From the NCBI GenBank assembly GCA_003259005.1, contig QLII01000001.1:5100501-5164500 (forward strand): a DNA stretch of 64,000 nucleotides, in the 5' to 3' direction. Within the stretch, counting starts at the first letter, position 1. Each line of letters opens with the position of its first letter. Positions 49,878 through 58,682 of the stretch are shown here, piece by piece. The notes under the pieces are model-generated. The model did not search any database. It was given only the letters and a program-made list of their open reading frames with translations, and was not told the origin of the DNA. The DNA comes from Spirosoma telluris. Its GTDB lineage: Bacteria; Bacteroidota; Bacteroidia; Cytophagales; Spirosomataceae. The position numbers and the translations under genes are program-made.

Positions 49878-49980
49878 CTATTGCTTCTGTAGATGCTGTT
49901 GCTTCTTTTGATTCTCAGGGTCATTTGTGATCCTATACGGATAAGATTGGACTAAGCAACAGCAGCTACAGAAACAATAG
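49878..49980. repeat. Hairpin-forming repeat, distant relative of the CTAGTGC elements
   Basis: The arms 49878-49904 and 49954-49980 pair over 27 bp with two mismatches (CTATTG.TTCTGTAG.TGCTG). The outer arm resembles the ATTGTTTCTATAGATTCT arm of copies A and C. It lies 40 bp before the exporter gene. Confidence 0.5.
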
Positions 49981-50020
49981 GTATTGGCCTATAGTTATCC
50001 GTTCCTGGCACTCACAACGA

Positions 50021-51859
50021 ATGAAGATTTACAAACGGCTGATGGCCTATGCCAAGCCTTACGGAAAATTTGTTATTCCTTTTTTTATATTCACGCTCAT
50101 TGGAGTCTTCTTCAACGTCTTTCAGTTTGCGTTGATTATTCCATTGCTTAATTTCCTGTTCGATCCCATCAATACGGCCGATGCCGCTAAATATGCATCG
50201 GTGCCGGATTTTCAGCTGTCGCCAGCATATTTCAAGGATGTATTTTATCATCAGATTTACCATTTTAAAACCACGAAGCCAATCCATGCGCTTTATTTTA
50301 TGGCAGGCACAATCGTGGTGGCCGTTATCCTAACCAACCTATTTCGGTTTCTGGCTCAGCAATGTCTGCTTAAGGCAAGAACTCTGTTAGTAAAGCGACT
50401 TCGAGAGGCTCTGTTTGCTAAAATTAACCACCTGCATTTAGGTTATTTTACCAAAGAGCACAAAGGCGATTTACTTTCCCGGCTCAATGGGGATGTCTAT
50501 GCCATTGAAAGTGTAGCTGGCAGTTCTATTGAAGTTGTGTTTAAAGAGCCTTATGTATTTATCGGCTACTTTATTGCTCTCTTCGCTATTTCGCTTAAGC
50601 TAACCCTGTTTACGCTCATCATTATTCCTATTTCGGCGGTAGGCATTGCAGCAGTGACCAAGAAGCTTAAGAAAGAGGCTCAGGACGTGCAGTCATCCAT
50701 GGGGCGAATGCTGACCATTATGGATGAAACGCTACTTGGTATGCGCATTCTTCGGTCGTTTAACGCCACTGATTTTGTGCTCAAACGATTCAGTCGGGAA
50801 AATGATTTTTATCGGCAGGCAAGCCTGGAGAGTTTCAAACGACGCGAATTGGCTCCAGCCTTTTCAGAGGCATCGGGCGTGTTTATCGTAGCCTGTATTC
50901 TGGTTTATGGAGGTAGCTTGGTGCTGACCAGCCAGAATAATTTACAGGCCGGGTCATTCATCGCGTTCATCGCTATTTTTTCGCAGGTGATCCGACCGGC
51001 CAAAGCCATTGTGGTTGCCCTGACCAATATTCAGCAGGGGCAGGCTGCGGGCGAACGCATACTTGAGCTACTGGATAAGCCAATAGACATTGAAGACAAG
51101 CCAGATGCCAGAGTGCTGGAAAGCTTCCAACGGGATATTGTTTTTGATCATGTGAGCTTCCAGTATGAAGATAAACCCGTTCTGAAGAATATTAATTTCC
51201 GCATTGCCAAAGGCAGGAAAATAGCACTTGTGGGGCCTTCTGGTGTTGGAAAATCGACCATTGCCGACTTGATTCCCCGCTTTTATGAAGCTACCCAGGG
51301 GAGTGTTAAACTAGACGGTATCGATGTTAAAGAGTATACAATGGAATCGCTACGGAAACAGATGAGTTTTGTTACCCAGGAGATTATTCTGTTTCACGAT
51401 ACAATCTTCAATAACATAGCTCTTGGGAAGCCGGACGCCAGCCTGGATGAAGTAATAGAAGCGGCTAAAGTTGCCAATGCGCATAACTTTATCATGGACA
51501 CCGAAGATGGCTACAATACGGTGATTGGCGACAGGGGTATCCGCCTGAGCGGTGGTCAGCGACAGCGGTTAAGTATTGCCAGGGCCGTGTTTAAAAAGCC
51601 CTCTATTCTAATCCTGGATGAGGCAACTTCGGCACTGGATATCGAATCGGAAAAATCAGTGCAGGAAGCGTTAAACAACCTGATGGAAGGCCGGACAACG
51701 CTGGTTATTGCCCACCGCCTGAGCACCATCAAAGAAGCGGATGAAATCTTGATTATGGAGGGCGGAATGATCATAGAGCGAGGAAATCACTATGACCTGA
51801 TCAACAGCGAGGACAGCGTCTATAAACGTCTGAATATGATGCAGGAGTTGGTGCCATAG
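50021..51859 (+). CDS. MsbA-type ABC exporter (fused permease and ATPase)
   Basis: This 612-residue half-transporter has six N-terminal helices (about residues 15-330), then an ATP-binding domain with Walker A GPSGVGKST, Q-loop FVTQEIILF, signature LSGGQRQRLS, Walker B ILILDEATSALD and the H-loop AHRLST. It works as a homodimer in the inner membrane. Family members flip lipid A, lipid-linked glycans or drugs. The flanking glycosyltransferase genes make a lipid-linked sugar product plausible. Confidence 0.92.
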   Translation: MKIYKRLMAYAKPYGKFVIPFFIFTLIGVFFNVFQFALIIPLLNFLFDPINTADAAKYASVPDFQLSPAYFKDVFYHQIYHFKTTKPIHALYFMAGTIVVAVILTNLFRFLAQQCLLKARTLLVKRLREALFAKINHLHLGYFTKEHKGDLLSRLNGDVYAIESVAGSSIEVVFKEPYVFIGYFIALFAISLKLTLFTLIIIPISAVGIAAVTKKLKKEAQDVQSSMGRMLTIMDETLLGMRILRSFNATDFVLKRFSRENDFYRQASLESFKRRELAPAFSEASGVFIVACILVYGGSLVLTSQNNLQAGSFIAFIAIFSQVIRPAKAIVVALTNIQQGQAAGERILELLDKPIDIEDKPDARVLESFQRDIVFDHVSFQYEDKPVLKNINFRIAKGRKIALVGPSGVGKSTIADLIPRFYEATQGSVKLDGIDVKEYTMESLRKQMSFVTQEIILFHDTIFNNIALGKPDASLDEVIEAAKVANAHNFIMDTEDGYNTVIGDRGIRLSGGQRQRLSIARAVFKKPSILILDEATSALDIESEKSVQEALNNLMEGRTTLVIAHRLSTIKEADEILIMEGGMIIERGNHYDLINSEDSVYKRLNMMQELVP

Positions 51860-51868
51860 GCAGATCAT

Positions 51869-53105
51869 TTAAACAGAACCAACCACATAATCAACCGCTT
51901 TTGTAAACCTTGCCAGAACCTTATCCCAGGTATAATTCTGTTCGATATACGACTGGCCTTTTTCGGCCATTGAATGAGAATTCTGGGCTAAAATCTGCTG
52001 AATGGCGTTTTCAAAACTATTGTAATCCGAAAATAATAAACCACCTTGGCTGTGATTAACATGGTCTTTAAGAACTTCGCATTTTTCGTTGGCAATCACC
52101 GGAATTCCATAGGCGAAACTTTCAAGCGTAACCATCGACAGGCTCTCATGTAACGAAGGAATTATCAGCGCTTTTGCCCCTTTCAAGAGTGAAATTTTCA
52201 GTGTTTCATCCACAAACCCTGCCTGTATTACATCAAGATGGTCAGGAATCGTCATGAATGCCTGACCAACCAGCACCAGCTTTAAGGCTGATGGGTACTT
52301 TTCTTTATACTGAATAAAATAATCAAACAGCACATCACAACCTTTGGCTTTATCAATCCGACCTATATAAATCAGATAAGGTGCGTTTTTAGTCGATACT
52401 GTAACTGAATCAACAGGGGGGGCATCGGATGTTTCAATCCCAACGCCAATGATGTCGTTATAGATGGCTTCGTTCTGAAACTGTTTTTGAACGAAGCGCT
52501 TTTCGGCTGATGTGAGAAATAAAATTGCCCGGGCTTGTGGAATACCCGCTGGAATATAGGCAAGTAAATGGGCGTTTCGTCGTGAGCTGTTGGAATAAAA
52601 ATCGACTTTTGGGGGCTATATTCAACCCAGCAATCGTAGGGTAATACAGGTACGTAATGAAGATCAGGGCGTCATACTGCCGGTGGTTACGTTCCAGATA
52701 GGTGATCAAATCAGGCGTATAAGGCCCTTGATGTTGCGCCCATAACAGACTATATCGCCGAACCGTCTTGCCTACCAGCGCACGCCCCCACATTCTCAGC
52801 CAACCCAGCCCATGCCATTCTTCAGGTCGCGACCATTTTTTGATTTTACGTTCAGTCTCATATTGCAAATGATCTTTTGCCTGCCGTTCATACTCAGTTG
52901 GAAACCGGTTCACCTTCACCCCATTTATGGTGGTAATAGCGGCTGGATACCAATTAGCCCAGGTAACATATTCCAGCGCACAACTGGTTAGAACCTCTAC
53001 TTCATAGGTACCAGTCAGCCGTTCGGCAAGTACGCGGCAGTAGTATTCAGCTCCGCCATTAACTTCTATGCCATACCGCTGGACAATAAAGGCTATTTTT
53101 TTCAT
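51869..53105 (-). CDS. GT4-family glycosyltransferase; frameshifted twice
   Basis: About 413 residues. The N-terminus reads KKIAFIVQRYGIEVNGGAE, a typical GT4 acceptor-side loop, followed by PTAHDETPIYLPIF. The C-terminal half has APYLIYIGRIDKAKGCDVLF and the donor site IPSLHESLSMVTLESFAYGIP. The frame breaks at the G5 run 52611-52615 and near CCCGGG 52528-52533; one added base at each gives one continuous protein. It converges with the exporter gene with a 9-bp gap, consistent with a shared glycan locus. Confidence 0.82.
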
Positions 53106-53226
53106 GTACTAAGCATTGCCCGTAAGGCTTTTTTAGAGGCCTGATTAACAATCCACTTACATTCTCCAGGCAAAAATTGCTTCGCTTTACGGCAAGCGAT
53201 TAGTTAGGCCTATGTTATAGCAAACG

Positions 53227-53263
53227 ATAAAGCCGTTACGAAGTTGAATCGTAACGGCTTTAT
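53227..53263 (-). terminator. Terminator of tRNA-fMet
   Basis: A perfect 13-bp stem (53227-53239 with 53251-53263, ATAAAGCCGTTAC) with an 11-nt loop starts 9 bp past the tRNA 3' end on the minus strand. Confidence 0.8.
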
Positions 53264-53271
53264 TCTCAGAG

Positions 53272-53344
<73 letters not shown>

Positions 53345-53356
53345 ATGTTGGGACTG

Positions 53357-53386
53357 CAAAAGTACGACAACTTTCTAAAAATACAA
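53357..53386 (-). promoter_or_regulatory. Promoter of tRNA-fMet
   Basis: On the minus strand TTG (53384-53386), exactly 19 bp, then TACTTTTG (53357-53364) fully matches the Bacteroidota promoter. It ends 12 bp before the tRNA. Confidence 0.75.
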
Positions 53387-53387
53387 C

Positions 53388-53395
53388 TATCTTTG
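53388..53395 (+). promoter_or_regulatory. Possible -7 box for era
   Basis: TATCTTTG, a perfect TAnnTTTG match on the plus strand, lies back to back with the tRNA-fMet promoter and about 100 bp before the era start. No good -33 TTG is seen. Confidence 0.4.
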
Positions 53396-53491
53396 TAAAA
53401 AAAAGTTTAGTCCCTGCCTGAAACGTTTTTTATCGGCGGAGAGTTGTTTGCTAAAGCCGCTGGTAATCAGCCAGCGGGATCACCTCAAAGA

Positions 53492-54412
53492 ATGAATACG
53501 GAAATCATTGAAAATTTCCCGGCCGATCATAAGGCCGGCTTCGTCAGTATCGTTGGTAAGCCCAATGTCGGCAAATCCACTCTGATGAATCAGCTCGTTG
53601 GCGAACGACTGTCCATTATCACCTCCAAAGCGCAGACTACCCGCCACCGAATTATGGGCATCCTTAACGGCACCCACAACGGCCAGGAATTCCAACTCGT
53701 TTACTCAGACACACCCGGTATCATTAAACCCCAGTACAAACTTCATGAATCAATGATGAGTTTTGTACGTGGCTCTATTGAAGATGCTGATGTGGTGCTG
53801 TTTGTTACGGACATTTTCGAACAACACGATGAAAACGACGTCATTGAGCGACTTCAAAAATCTGAAGTTCCAGTCCTGCTTTTGATCAACAAGATTGATC
53901 AGGCTACGCAGGAACAGGTAATGGAGAAAATCGCCTATTGGCAGGAACAGTTTAACGCTCAGGCAATTATTCCAATCTCAGCGCTGAATGGCTTCAATAT
54001 CGACCAGGTCTTCGAAGGAATTATCAGTCGACTGCCTCAGCACCCACCGTATTTTCCAAAGAGTGAATTGACCGATAAACCCGAGCGGTTTTTCGCTTCG
54101 GAGATTATTCGGGAGAAGATTTTCCTGAACTATAAACGGGAAGTTCCCTACAGCAGTGAAGTGGTTGTAACGGGCTTCAAGGAAAAGGAAGATATCATTG
54201 TTATTCAGGCCGAAATCCTGGTCGAACGGGCTACGCAACGGGCAATTCTGCTCGGCGAAGGCGGTAACATGATTAAGAAAACAGGGATTATGGCCCGCGA
54301 AGAACTAGAGCGCTTCTTCGGTAAAAAAGTATTTTTAGAACAATTCGTTAAAGTAGAACCCGACTGGCGCCAAAAAGAGCGGATGCTCAAGCGGTTAGGG
54401 TATGACGAATAA
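53492..54412 (+). CDS. era: GTPase Era
   Basis: 306 residues from ATG 53492; a longer in-frame start at 53444 would add 16 residues without family support. The GTP-binding domain has G1 GKPNVGKST, G3 DTPGII and G4 NKID. A C-terminal KH domain contains VTGFKEKEDIIVIQAEILVE and the terminal RMLKRLGYDE. Era binds 16S rRNA and assists small-subunit assembly. It is followed 104 bp later by der; the gap is purine-rich then pyrimidine-rich and can fold back imperfectly. Confidence 0.95.
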   Translation: MNTEIIENFPADHKAGFVSIVGKPNVGKSTLMNQLVGERLSIITSKAQTTRHRIMGILNGTHNGQEFQLVYSDTPGIIKPQYKLHESMMSFVRGSIEDADVVLFVTDIFEQHDENDVIERLQKSEVPVLLLINKIDQATQEQVMEKIAYWQEQFNAQAIIPISALNGFNIDQVFEGIISRLPQHPPYFPKSELTDKPERFFASEIIREKIFLNYKREVPYSSEVVVTGFKEKEDIIVIQAEILVERATQRAILLGEGGNMIKKTGIMAREELERFFGKKVFLEQFVKVEPDWRQKERMLKRLGYDE

Positions 54413-54516
54413 TTGTTGAAGGAGGAAGAAGAAAAGGAAGGAGCGGGCAAACGGATTTCATCATCCAACCTCTTTCCTCCCTATTCTCCCCATCCTCCCT
54501 TTCCTCCTTAAAAAAA

Positions 54517-55824
54517 ATGGCAAACATTGTTGCAATCGTTGGTCGCCCAAATGTGGGCAAGTCCACGCTGTTTAACCGCTTGACGGAACAGCGACAGGCC
54601 ATTATGGATAACCAAAGTGGCGTTACGCGCGACCGGCATTATGGCACGGCCGAGTGGAACGATAAATATTTTACGGTCATCGATACGGGTGGCTATGTAG
54701 TTGGCTCCGAAGATGTATTTGAGGAGTCGATTCGAGAACAGGTTGAAATTGCGATTCAGGAATCAACTGTATTGTTGTTTGTCGTTGATACACAAACAGG
54801 CATTACAGGCTTAGATCAAGACTTTGCAAATGTTCTACGCCGGACCAAAAAACCCGTATACGTGGTTGCCAATAAGGCCGAAACTGGTGAACGGGCACAC
54901 GCAGCTGCTGAGTTTTATGCGCTGGGATTAGGTGATCCCTATCCTATTTCGTCGCAAACGGGAACCGGTACAGGCGACCTACTTGACGAAGTAATCAAGC
55001 ACTTTCCCACAGCTGGTGTCGAAAACCCGGATGCAGGTATTCCACGCATCGCCATTCTGGGTCGCCCTAATGTTGGCAAGTCGTCGTTTTTAAATGTCCT
55101 GACCGGACAGGAGCGCAGTATTGTCACACCCATTGCCGGTACTACCCGAGACGCCATCGACACTCGTTACAAGGCCTATGGTAAAGATTTTATCCTGACC
55201 GACACGGCCGGCATTCGACGTAAAGCCCGCATTGACTCTAACATTGAATTTTATTCGACACTGCGCTCGATTAAAGCTATGGAAGATTCAGACGTCTGTA
55301 TTATTCTGCTCGATGCGACACGTGGCCTTGAAGCGCAGGATTTGACCATTATTGGCCAGGCTGTGAAAGCGAAGAAGGGCGTGGTGATTATGGTTAACAA
55401 GTGGGATGCTGTTGAAAAAGACCAACGTACTGCCGATGTATTACGGAAGGAAATGATTCAGCGGATGATGCCCATTGACTATCTGCCTATCATTTTCGCG
55501 TCGGTTCATGAGAAACAACGCATTTTTCAGGTAATGGAAAAAGCGATGGAAGTCTATGAAAATAAGACAAAGAAAGTAGCAACTTCGAAATTGAATGAGG
55601 CCATGCAGCCCGAAATTGAGAAGTATCCGCCACCGGCAATTAAAGGGAAGCATATCAAAATAAAGTACATGCTTCAGGTGCCAACGCCTTCGCCAACGTT
55701 TGTATTTTTCTGTAACCTGCCTCAGTATGTTCAGGAAGCGTATCAGCGATTTTTAGAGAACAGGCTCCGGGATCACTTTGACTTTACGGGTGTACCCATC
55801 ACGGTATTTTTCCGGCAGAAATAA
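54517..55824 (+). CDS. der: GTPase Der (EngA)
   Basis: This 435-residue protein has two tandem GTPase domains: the first with GRPNVGKSTLFN and DTGG, the second with GRPNVGKSSFLN, DTAG and NKWD. A C-terminal KH-like domain ends GVPITVFFRQK. Der acts in large ribosomal subunit maturation. The length and order are standard. It sits in an era-der pair. Confidence 0.96.
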   Translation: MANIVAIVGRPNVGKSTLFNRLTEQRQAIMDNQSGVTRDRHYGTAEWNDKYFTVIDTGGYVVGSEDVFEESIREQVEIAIQESTVLLFVVDTQTGITGLDQDFANVLRRTKKPVYVVANKAETGERAHAAAEFYALGLGDPYPISSQTGTGTGDLLDEVIKHFPTAGVENPDAGIPRIAILGRPNVGKSSFLNVLTGQERSIVTPIAGTTRDAIDTRYKAYGKDFILTDTAGIRRKARIDSNIEFYSTLRSIKAMEDSDVCIILLDATRGLEAQDLTIIGQAVKAKKGVVIMVNKWDAVEKDQRTADVLRKEMIQRMMPIDYLPIIFASVHEKQRIFQVMEKAMEVYENKTKKVATSKLNEAMQPEIEKYPPPAIKGKHIKIKYMLQVPTPSPTFVFFCNLPQYVQEAYQRFLENRLRDHFDFTGVPITVFFRQK

Positions 55825-55837
55825 TTTGTGGTTCAGC

Positions 55838-55970
55838 TAGTACGCTAACAAAATAGATTCTAGTCGATTCTATAGATTCTGTTGATTCTATCGTATTGAT
55901 ACATGCGATCAACCGCGCGGGTGTCCCTGAGAATCTATAGAAACAATAGAATCTAAATTGGCAAAAACCA
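55838..55970. repeat. MITE-like inverted-repeat element, copy C (opposite orientation)
   Basis: It begins CTAGTACGCT and contains AAAATAGATTCT, CTATAGATTCT, ATCAACCGCGCGGG and GAGAATCTATAGAAACAATAG, ending TAAATTGGCAAAAACCA. These blocks match the reverse complement of copy A. It is shorter (about 133 bp) because the central GC block is partly deleted. Confidence 0.6.
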
Positions 55971-56026
55971 GGTCAGGAGTAGCCAGATATCGTCCGTCAA
56001 TTTACGATACGTAGCCGCTCCTGACT

Positions 56027-56034
56027 TATTTTTG
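56027..56034 (+). promoter_or_regulatory. Bacteroidota -7 box before the EamA gene
   Basis: TATTTTTG (TAnnTTTG) ends 8 bp before the ATG at 56043, implying a very short leader. A clear -33 TTG is not seen. Confidence 0.4.
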
Positions 56035-56042
56035 GCCGTTAT

Positions 56043-56972
56043 ATGACGCAAACCTCCACTCGGTATTGGATTGGTGCTTTACTAGTGTTTCTGGCGGCTT
56101 TCTGTTTCGCTTGTAAAGGCATTCTTATCAAACTAGCCTACCAATATCAGATTGATTCTATTTCTCTACTAACGCTGCGAATGCTGTTTGCGCTACCATT
56201 CTACGTTGGTATTTTGCTTAATCTGAACCGAAAGCAGCCTCCTGCCAGGCTAACGATGCGTCAGTGGATTGGCCTGGCAATATTTGGCATTACAGGCTAT
56301 TACTTCGCCAGCTTCTTTAATTTTTTAGGCTTGGTCTATATCACCGCGAGCCTGGAGCGCATCCTGCTGTTCGTCTATCCAACTTTTGTATTGCTCATGA
56401 ACGCCATCGGTTTTGGCCGTCGCGTCACCAAACTGCAAATTGTAGCCCTTATCTTAACGTATGCGGGTATCCTGCTAGCCTTTTGGGGAAATATTGAAAC
56501 CTCCGCTCAGAAAAATGTGCTACTGGGTGCCTTTTGGGTCATTTTGAGTGGACTAGTGTATGCGGTTTATCTGGTCGGCAGTGATCAAATGATTACTTTG
56601 GTTGGTTCGCAGCGGTATACATGCTATGCGATGATTGCTGCAACCGTGCCAACGGTACTGCATTGCGCTTTACAAAACGGCCTCCAGCTAGGTAAATATC
56701 CAACACCTATATACGTATTGGGGCTGGGAATGGGAATTTTCGTAACGGTTATTCCAACATTTATGATTGCGGAAGGAATCAAACGCGTGGGGTCGGGCAA
56801 TGCATCCATCATTGCTAGTATCGGCCCAATTTTTACCATTATCCTATCAACATCCATATTACATGAAACCATTAGTGCAGAACAGGTTATAGGCACATTA
56901 CTGGTCCTGGCCGGTGTATTTCTTATTGGATGGCGGGGGAAGAAACACTTAAATTCTCCCATTTCTAACTAA
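56043..56972 (+). CDS. EamA-family (DMT) membrane transporter
   Basis: This 309-residue protein has about ten transmembrane helices in two EamA repeats (starts LVFLAAFCFACKGILIKLAY and LLGAFWVILSGLVYAVYLVG). Drug/metabolite transporters of this kind export or import small metabolites; the substrate is not predictable. It is transcribed alone from a promoter just behind copy C of the MITE. Confidence 0.88.
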   Translation: MTQTSTRYWIGALLVFLAAFCFACKGILIKLAYQYQIDSISLLTLRMLFALPFYVGILLNLNRKQPPARLTMRQWIGLAIFGITGYYFASFFNFLGLVYITASLERILLFVYPTFVLLMNAIGFGRRVTKLQIVALILTYAGILLAFWGNIETSAQKNVLLGAFWVILSGLVYAVYLVGSDQMITLVGSQRYTCYAMIAATVPTVLHCALQNGLQLGKYPTPIYVLGLGMGIFVTVIPTFMIAEGIKRVGSGNASIIASIGPIFTIILSTSILHETISAEQVIGTLLVLAGVFLIGWRGKKHLNSPISN

Positions 56973-57173
56973 CCAAATTGTGTCCATTCCAATACTATTA
57001 CTTACTTATTGGTAACCACGCTATCTTATGAACAAATATTCATGTTATAATAGGATTAAAAAAACAACCATTAAATAAAATCATGCTCACTTTCAGCATG
57101 TTAGTCCTTTACATATGTATATTTTCTAAGTATATTTCGGCCAATTATCCTCTGGACAATAACCCACCTAATC

Positions 57174-57482
57174 ATGGCTACCGAAAAAGTTTTAGATGAC
57201 GAGAAACGCATTGACAAGGCCGCTTATGTGCTTAAGGCAGTTGCACATCCCTTGCGAATAAAGATTATTCAGATGCTGAACGAGAACAAAGAGTTGAACG
57301 TTTCGGCAATCTACAAGAATCTGAATGCTGAGCAATCGCTGATTTCACACCACTTAATTAACATGCGCGATAAGGGTATTCTGGATATCCGGCGCAGTGG
57401 GAAAAACATCTATTATTTCCTGGTTGACTCTGCTGTAGCAGAAATCATTGATTGCATTTACCAAAGTAAACTTCTAAACTAA
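57174..57482 (+). CDS. ArsR-type winged-helix transcriptional regulator
   Basis: This 102-residue protein begins its HTH domain at LKAVAHPLRIKIIQMLNENK. The recognition helix region is AEQSLISHHLINMRDKGIL, and the wing is RRSGKNIYYFLVD. No metal-binding Cys is present, so it is unlikely to be a classical metal sensor. It is a single gene with a 201-bp AT-rich leader and a terminator; its target is unknown. Confidence 0.88.
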   Translation: MATEKVLDDEKRIDKAAYVLKAVAHPLRIKIIQMLNENKELNVSAIYKNLNAEQSLISHHLINMRDKGILDIRRSGKNIYYFLVDSAVAEIIDCIYQSKLLN

Positions 57483-57497
57483 CACGTTTAGAAATCA

Positions 57498-57540
57498 CAA
57501 AAAGGGGCGGAACCAACAACTGTTGATTCCGCCCTTTTTG
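57498..57540. terminator. Bidirectional terminator between the arsR-type gene and ruvB
   Basis: A stem of about 19 bp (57498-57518 with 57521-57540) with one bulge and one mismatch is flanked by A5 and T5. It can end both convergent genes. Confidence 0.8.
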
Positions 57541-57553
57541 TAGTAGTTTAATC

Positions 57554-58582
57554 CTATCCAAACAGTTCGCCCGTCCGGTAATTTGGAATAATGCCAAGAT
57601 GGATATAGGCCTTTTCAGTCGCTTCACGCCCACGCGAAGTACGTTTCAAAAAACCCTCCTGAATCAGGAATGGCTCATAAACTTCCTCAATCGTTTCGGC
57701 CTCTTCGCCACAGGCCGTAGCAATGGTTGAGAGACCCACTGGCCCACCTTTAAACTTCTCAATAATGGTTGTCAGAATTCGATTATCCATCTCGTCTAAC
57801 CCATTCTGATCGACCTCTAGCGCACTCAACGCAATTTCGGCAATCTCCACATTGATATATCCATTGCCTTTAACCTGAGCAAAGTCGCGGGTTCGGCGCA
57901 GAAGGTTATTGGAAATACGCGGTGTACCGCGGCTCCGGCGAGCAATCTCATAAGCACCTGTTTCATCAATAGGCGTTCCCAGAATCGCTGCCGACCGCTG
58001 GACAATCGTCGTCAGTAGTTTGGCATCATAATATTCCAATCGACAACTGATTCCAAAACGTGCCCGGAGAGGTGATGTAAGCATACCTGCCCGCGTGGTG
58101 GCACCAATTAACGTAAAGGGGTTCAGTTTAATCTGCACCGTTCGGGCATTAGGACCCGAATCCAACATAATGTCGATCTTGTAATCTTCCATCGCCGAAT
58201 ACAGGTACTCTTCCACGATTGGGTTGAGCCGGTGAATTTCGTCGATAAACAGTACGTCATTAGGCTGAAGGTTCGTCAGCAAACCAGCCAGATCACTAGG
58301 TTTATCCAACACCGGCCCGGAGGTCATTTTTATGTTGGCATTCAGTTCGTTAGCAATAATGTGCGACAGTGTTGTCTTGCCCAGTCCTGGAGGCCCGTGA
58401 AGCAACACATGGTCGAGGGCTTCGCCCCGCTGCATGGCCGCCCGAACAAATACTTCGAGGTTTTCAAGAATCTTAGCCTGCCCCGTAAAGTCTTCGAAGG
58501 AGAGCGGCCTGAGCGCCCGTTCAATTTCTTTATCCGTTGCGCTCATACCCTCTGTCGAACCTTTCAAAAAGTCGTTTCGCAT
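57554..58582 (-). CDS. ruvB: Holliday junction branch-migration helicase RuvB
   Basis: This 342-residue AAA+ ATPase has Walker A HGPPGLGKTTLS, Walker B FIDEIHRL, sensor region GATTRAGMLTSPLRARFG and the C-terminal winged helix (IQEGFLKRTSRGREATEKAY). It drives branch migration at Holliday junctions with RuvA. The length and motifs are standard. Confidence 0.97.
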   Translation of the reverse strand: MRNDFLKGSTEGMSATDKEIERALRPLSFEDFTGQAKILENLEVFVRAAMQRGEALDHVLLHGPPGLGKTTLSHIIANELNANIKMTSGPVLDKPSDLAGLLTNLQPNDVLFIDEIHRLNPIVEEYLYSAMEDYKIDIMLDSGPNARTVQIKLNPFTLIGATTRAGMLTSPLRARFGISCRLEYYDAKLLTTIVQRSAAILGTPIDETGAYEIARRSRGTPRISNNLLRRTRDFAQVKGNGYINVEIAEIALSALEVDQNGLDEMDNRILTTIIEKFKGGPVGLSTIATACGEEAETIEEVYEPFLIQEGFLKRTSRGREATEKAYIHLGIIPNYRTGELFG

Positions 58583-58682
58583 GATTTTGATTCGTGTAGA
58601 CCAGGCAAAATAATAGCCATAAAACAGCCTTATTTTGCCCGGTCGTTTAGCTCAAATTTACGAAAAAAAGGGCAGAAAACCG

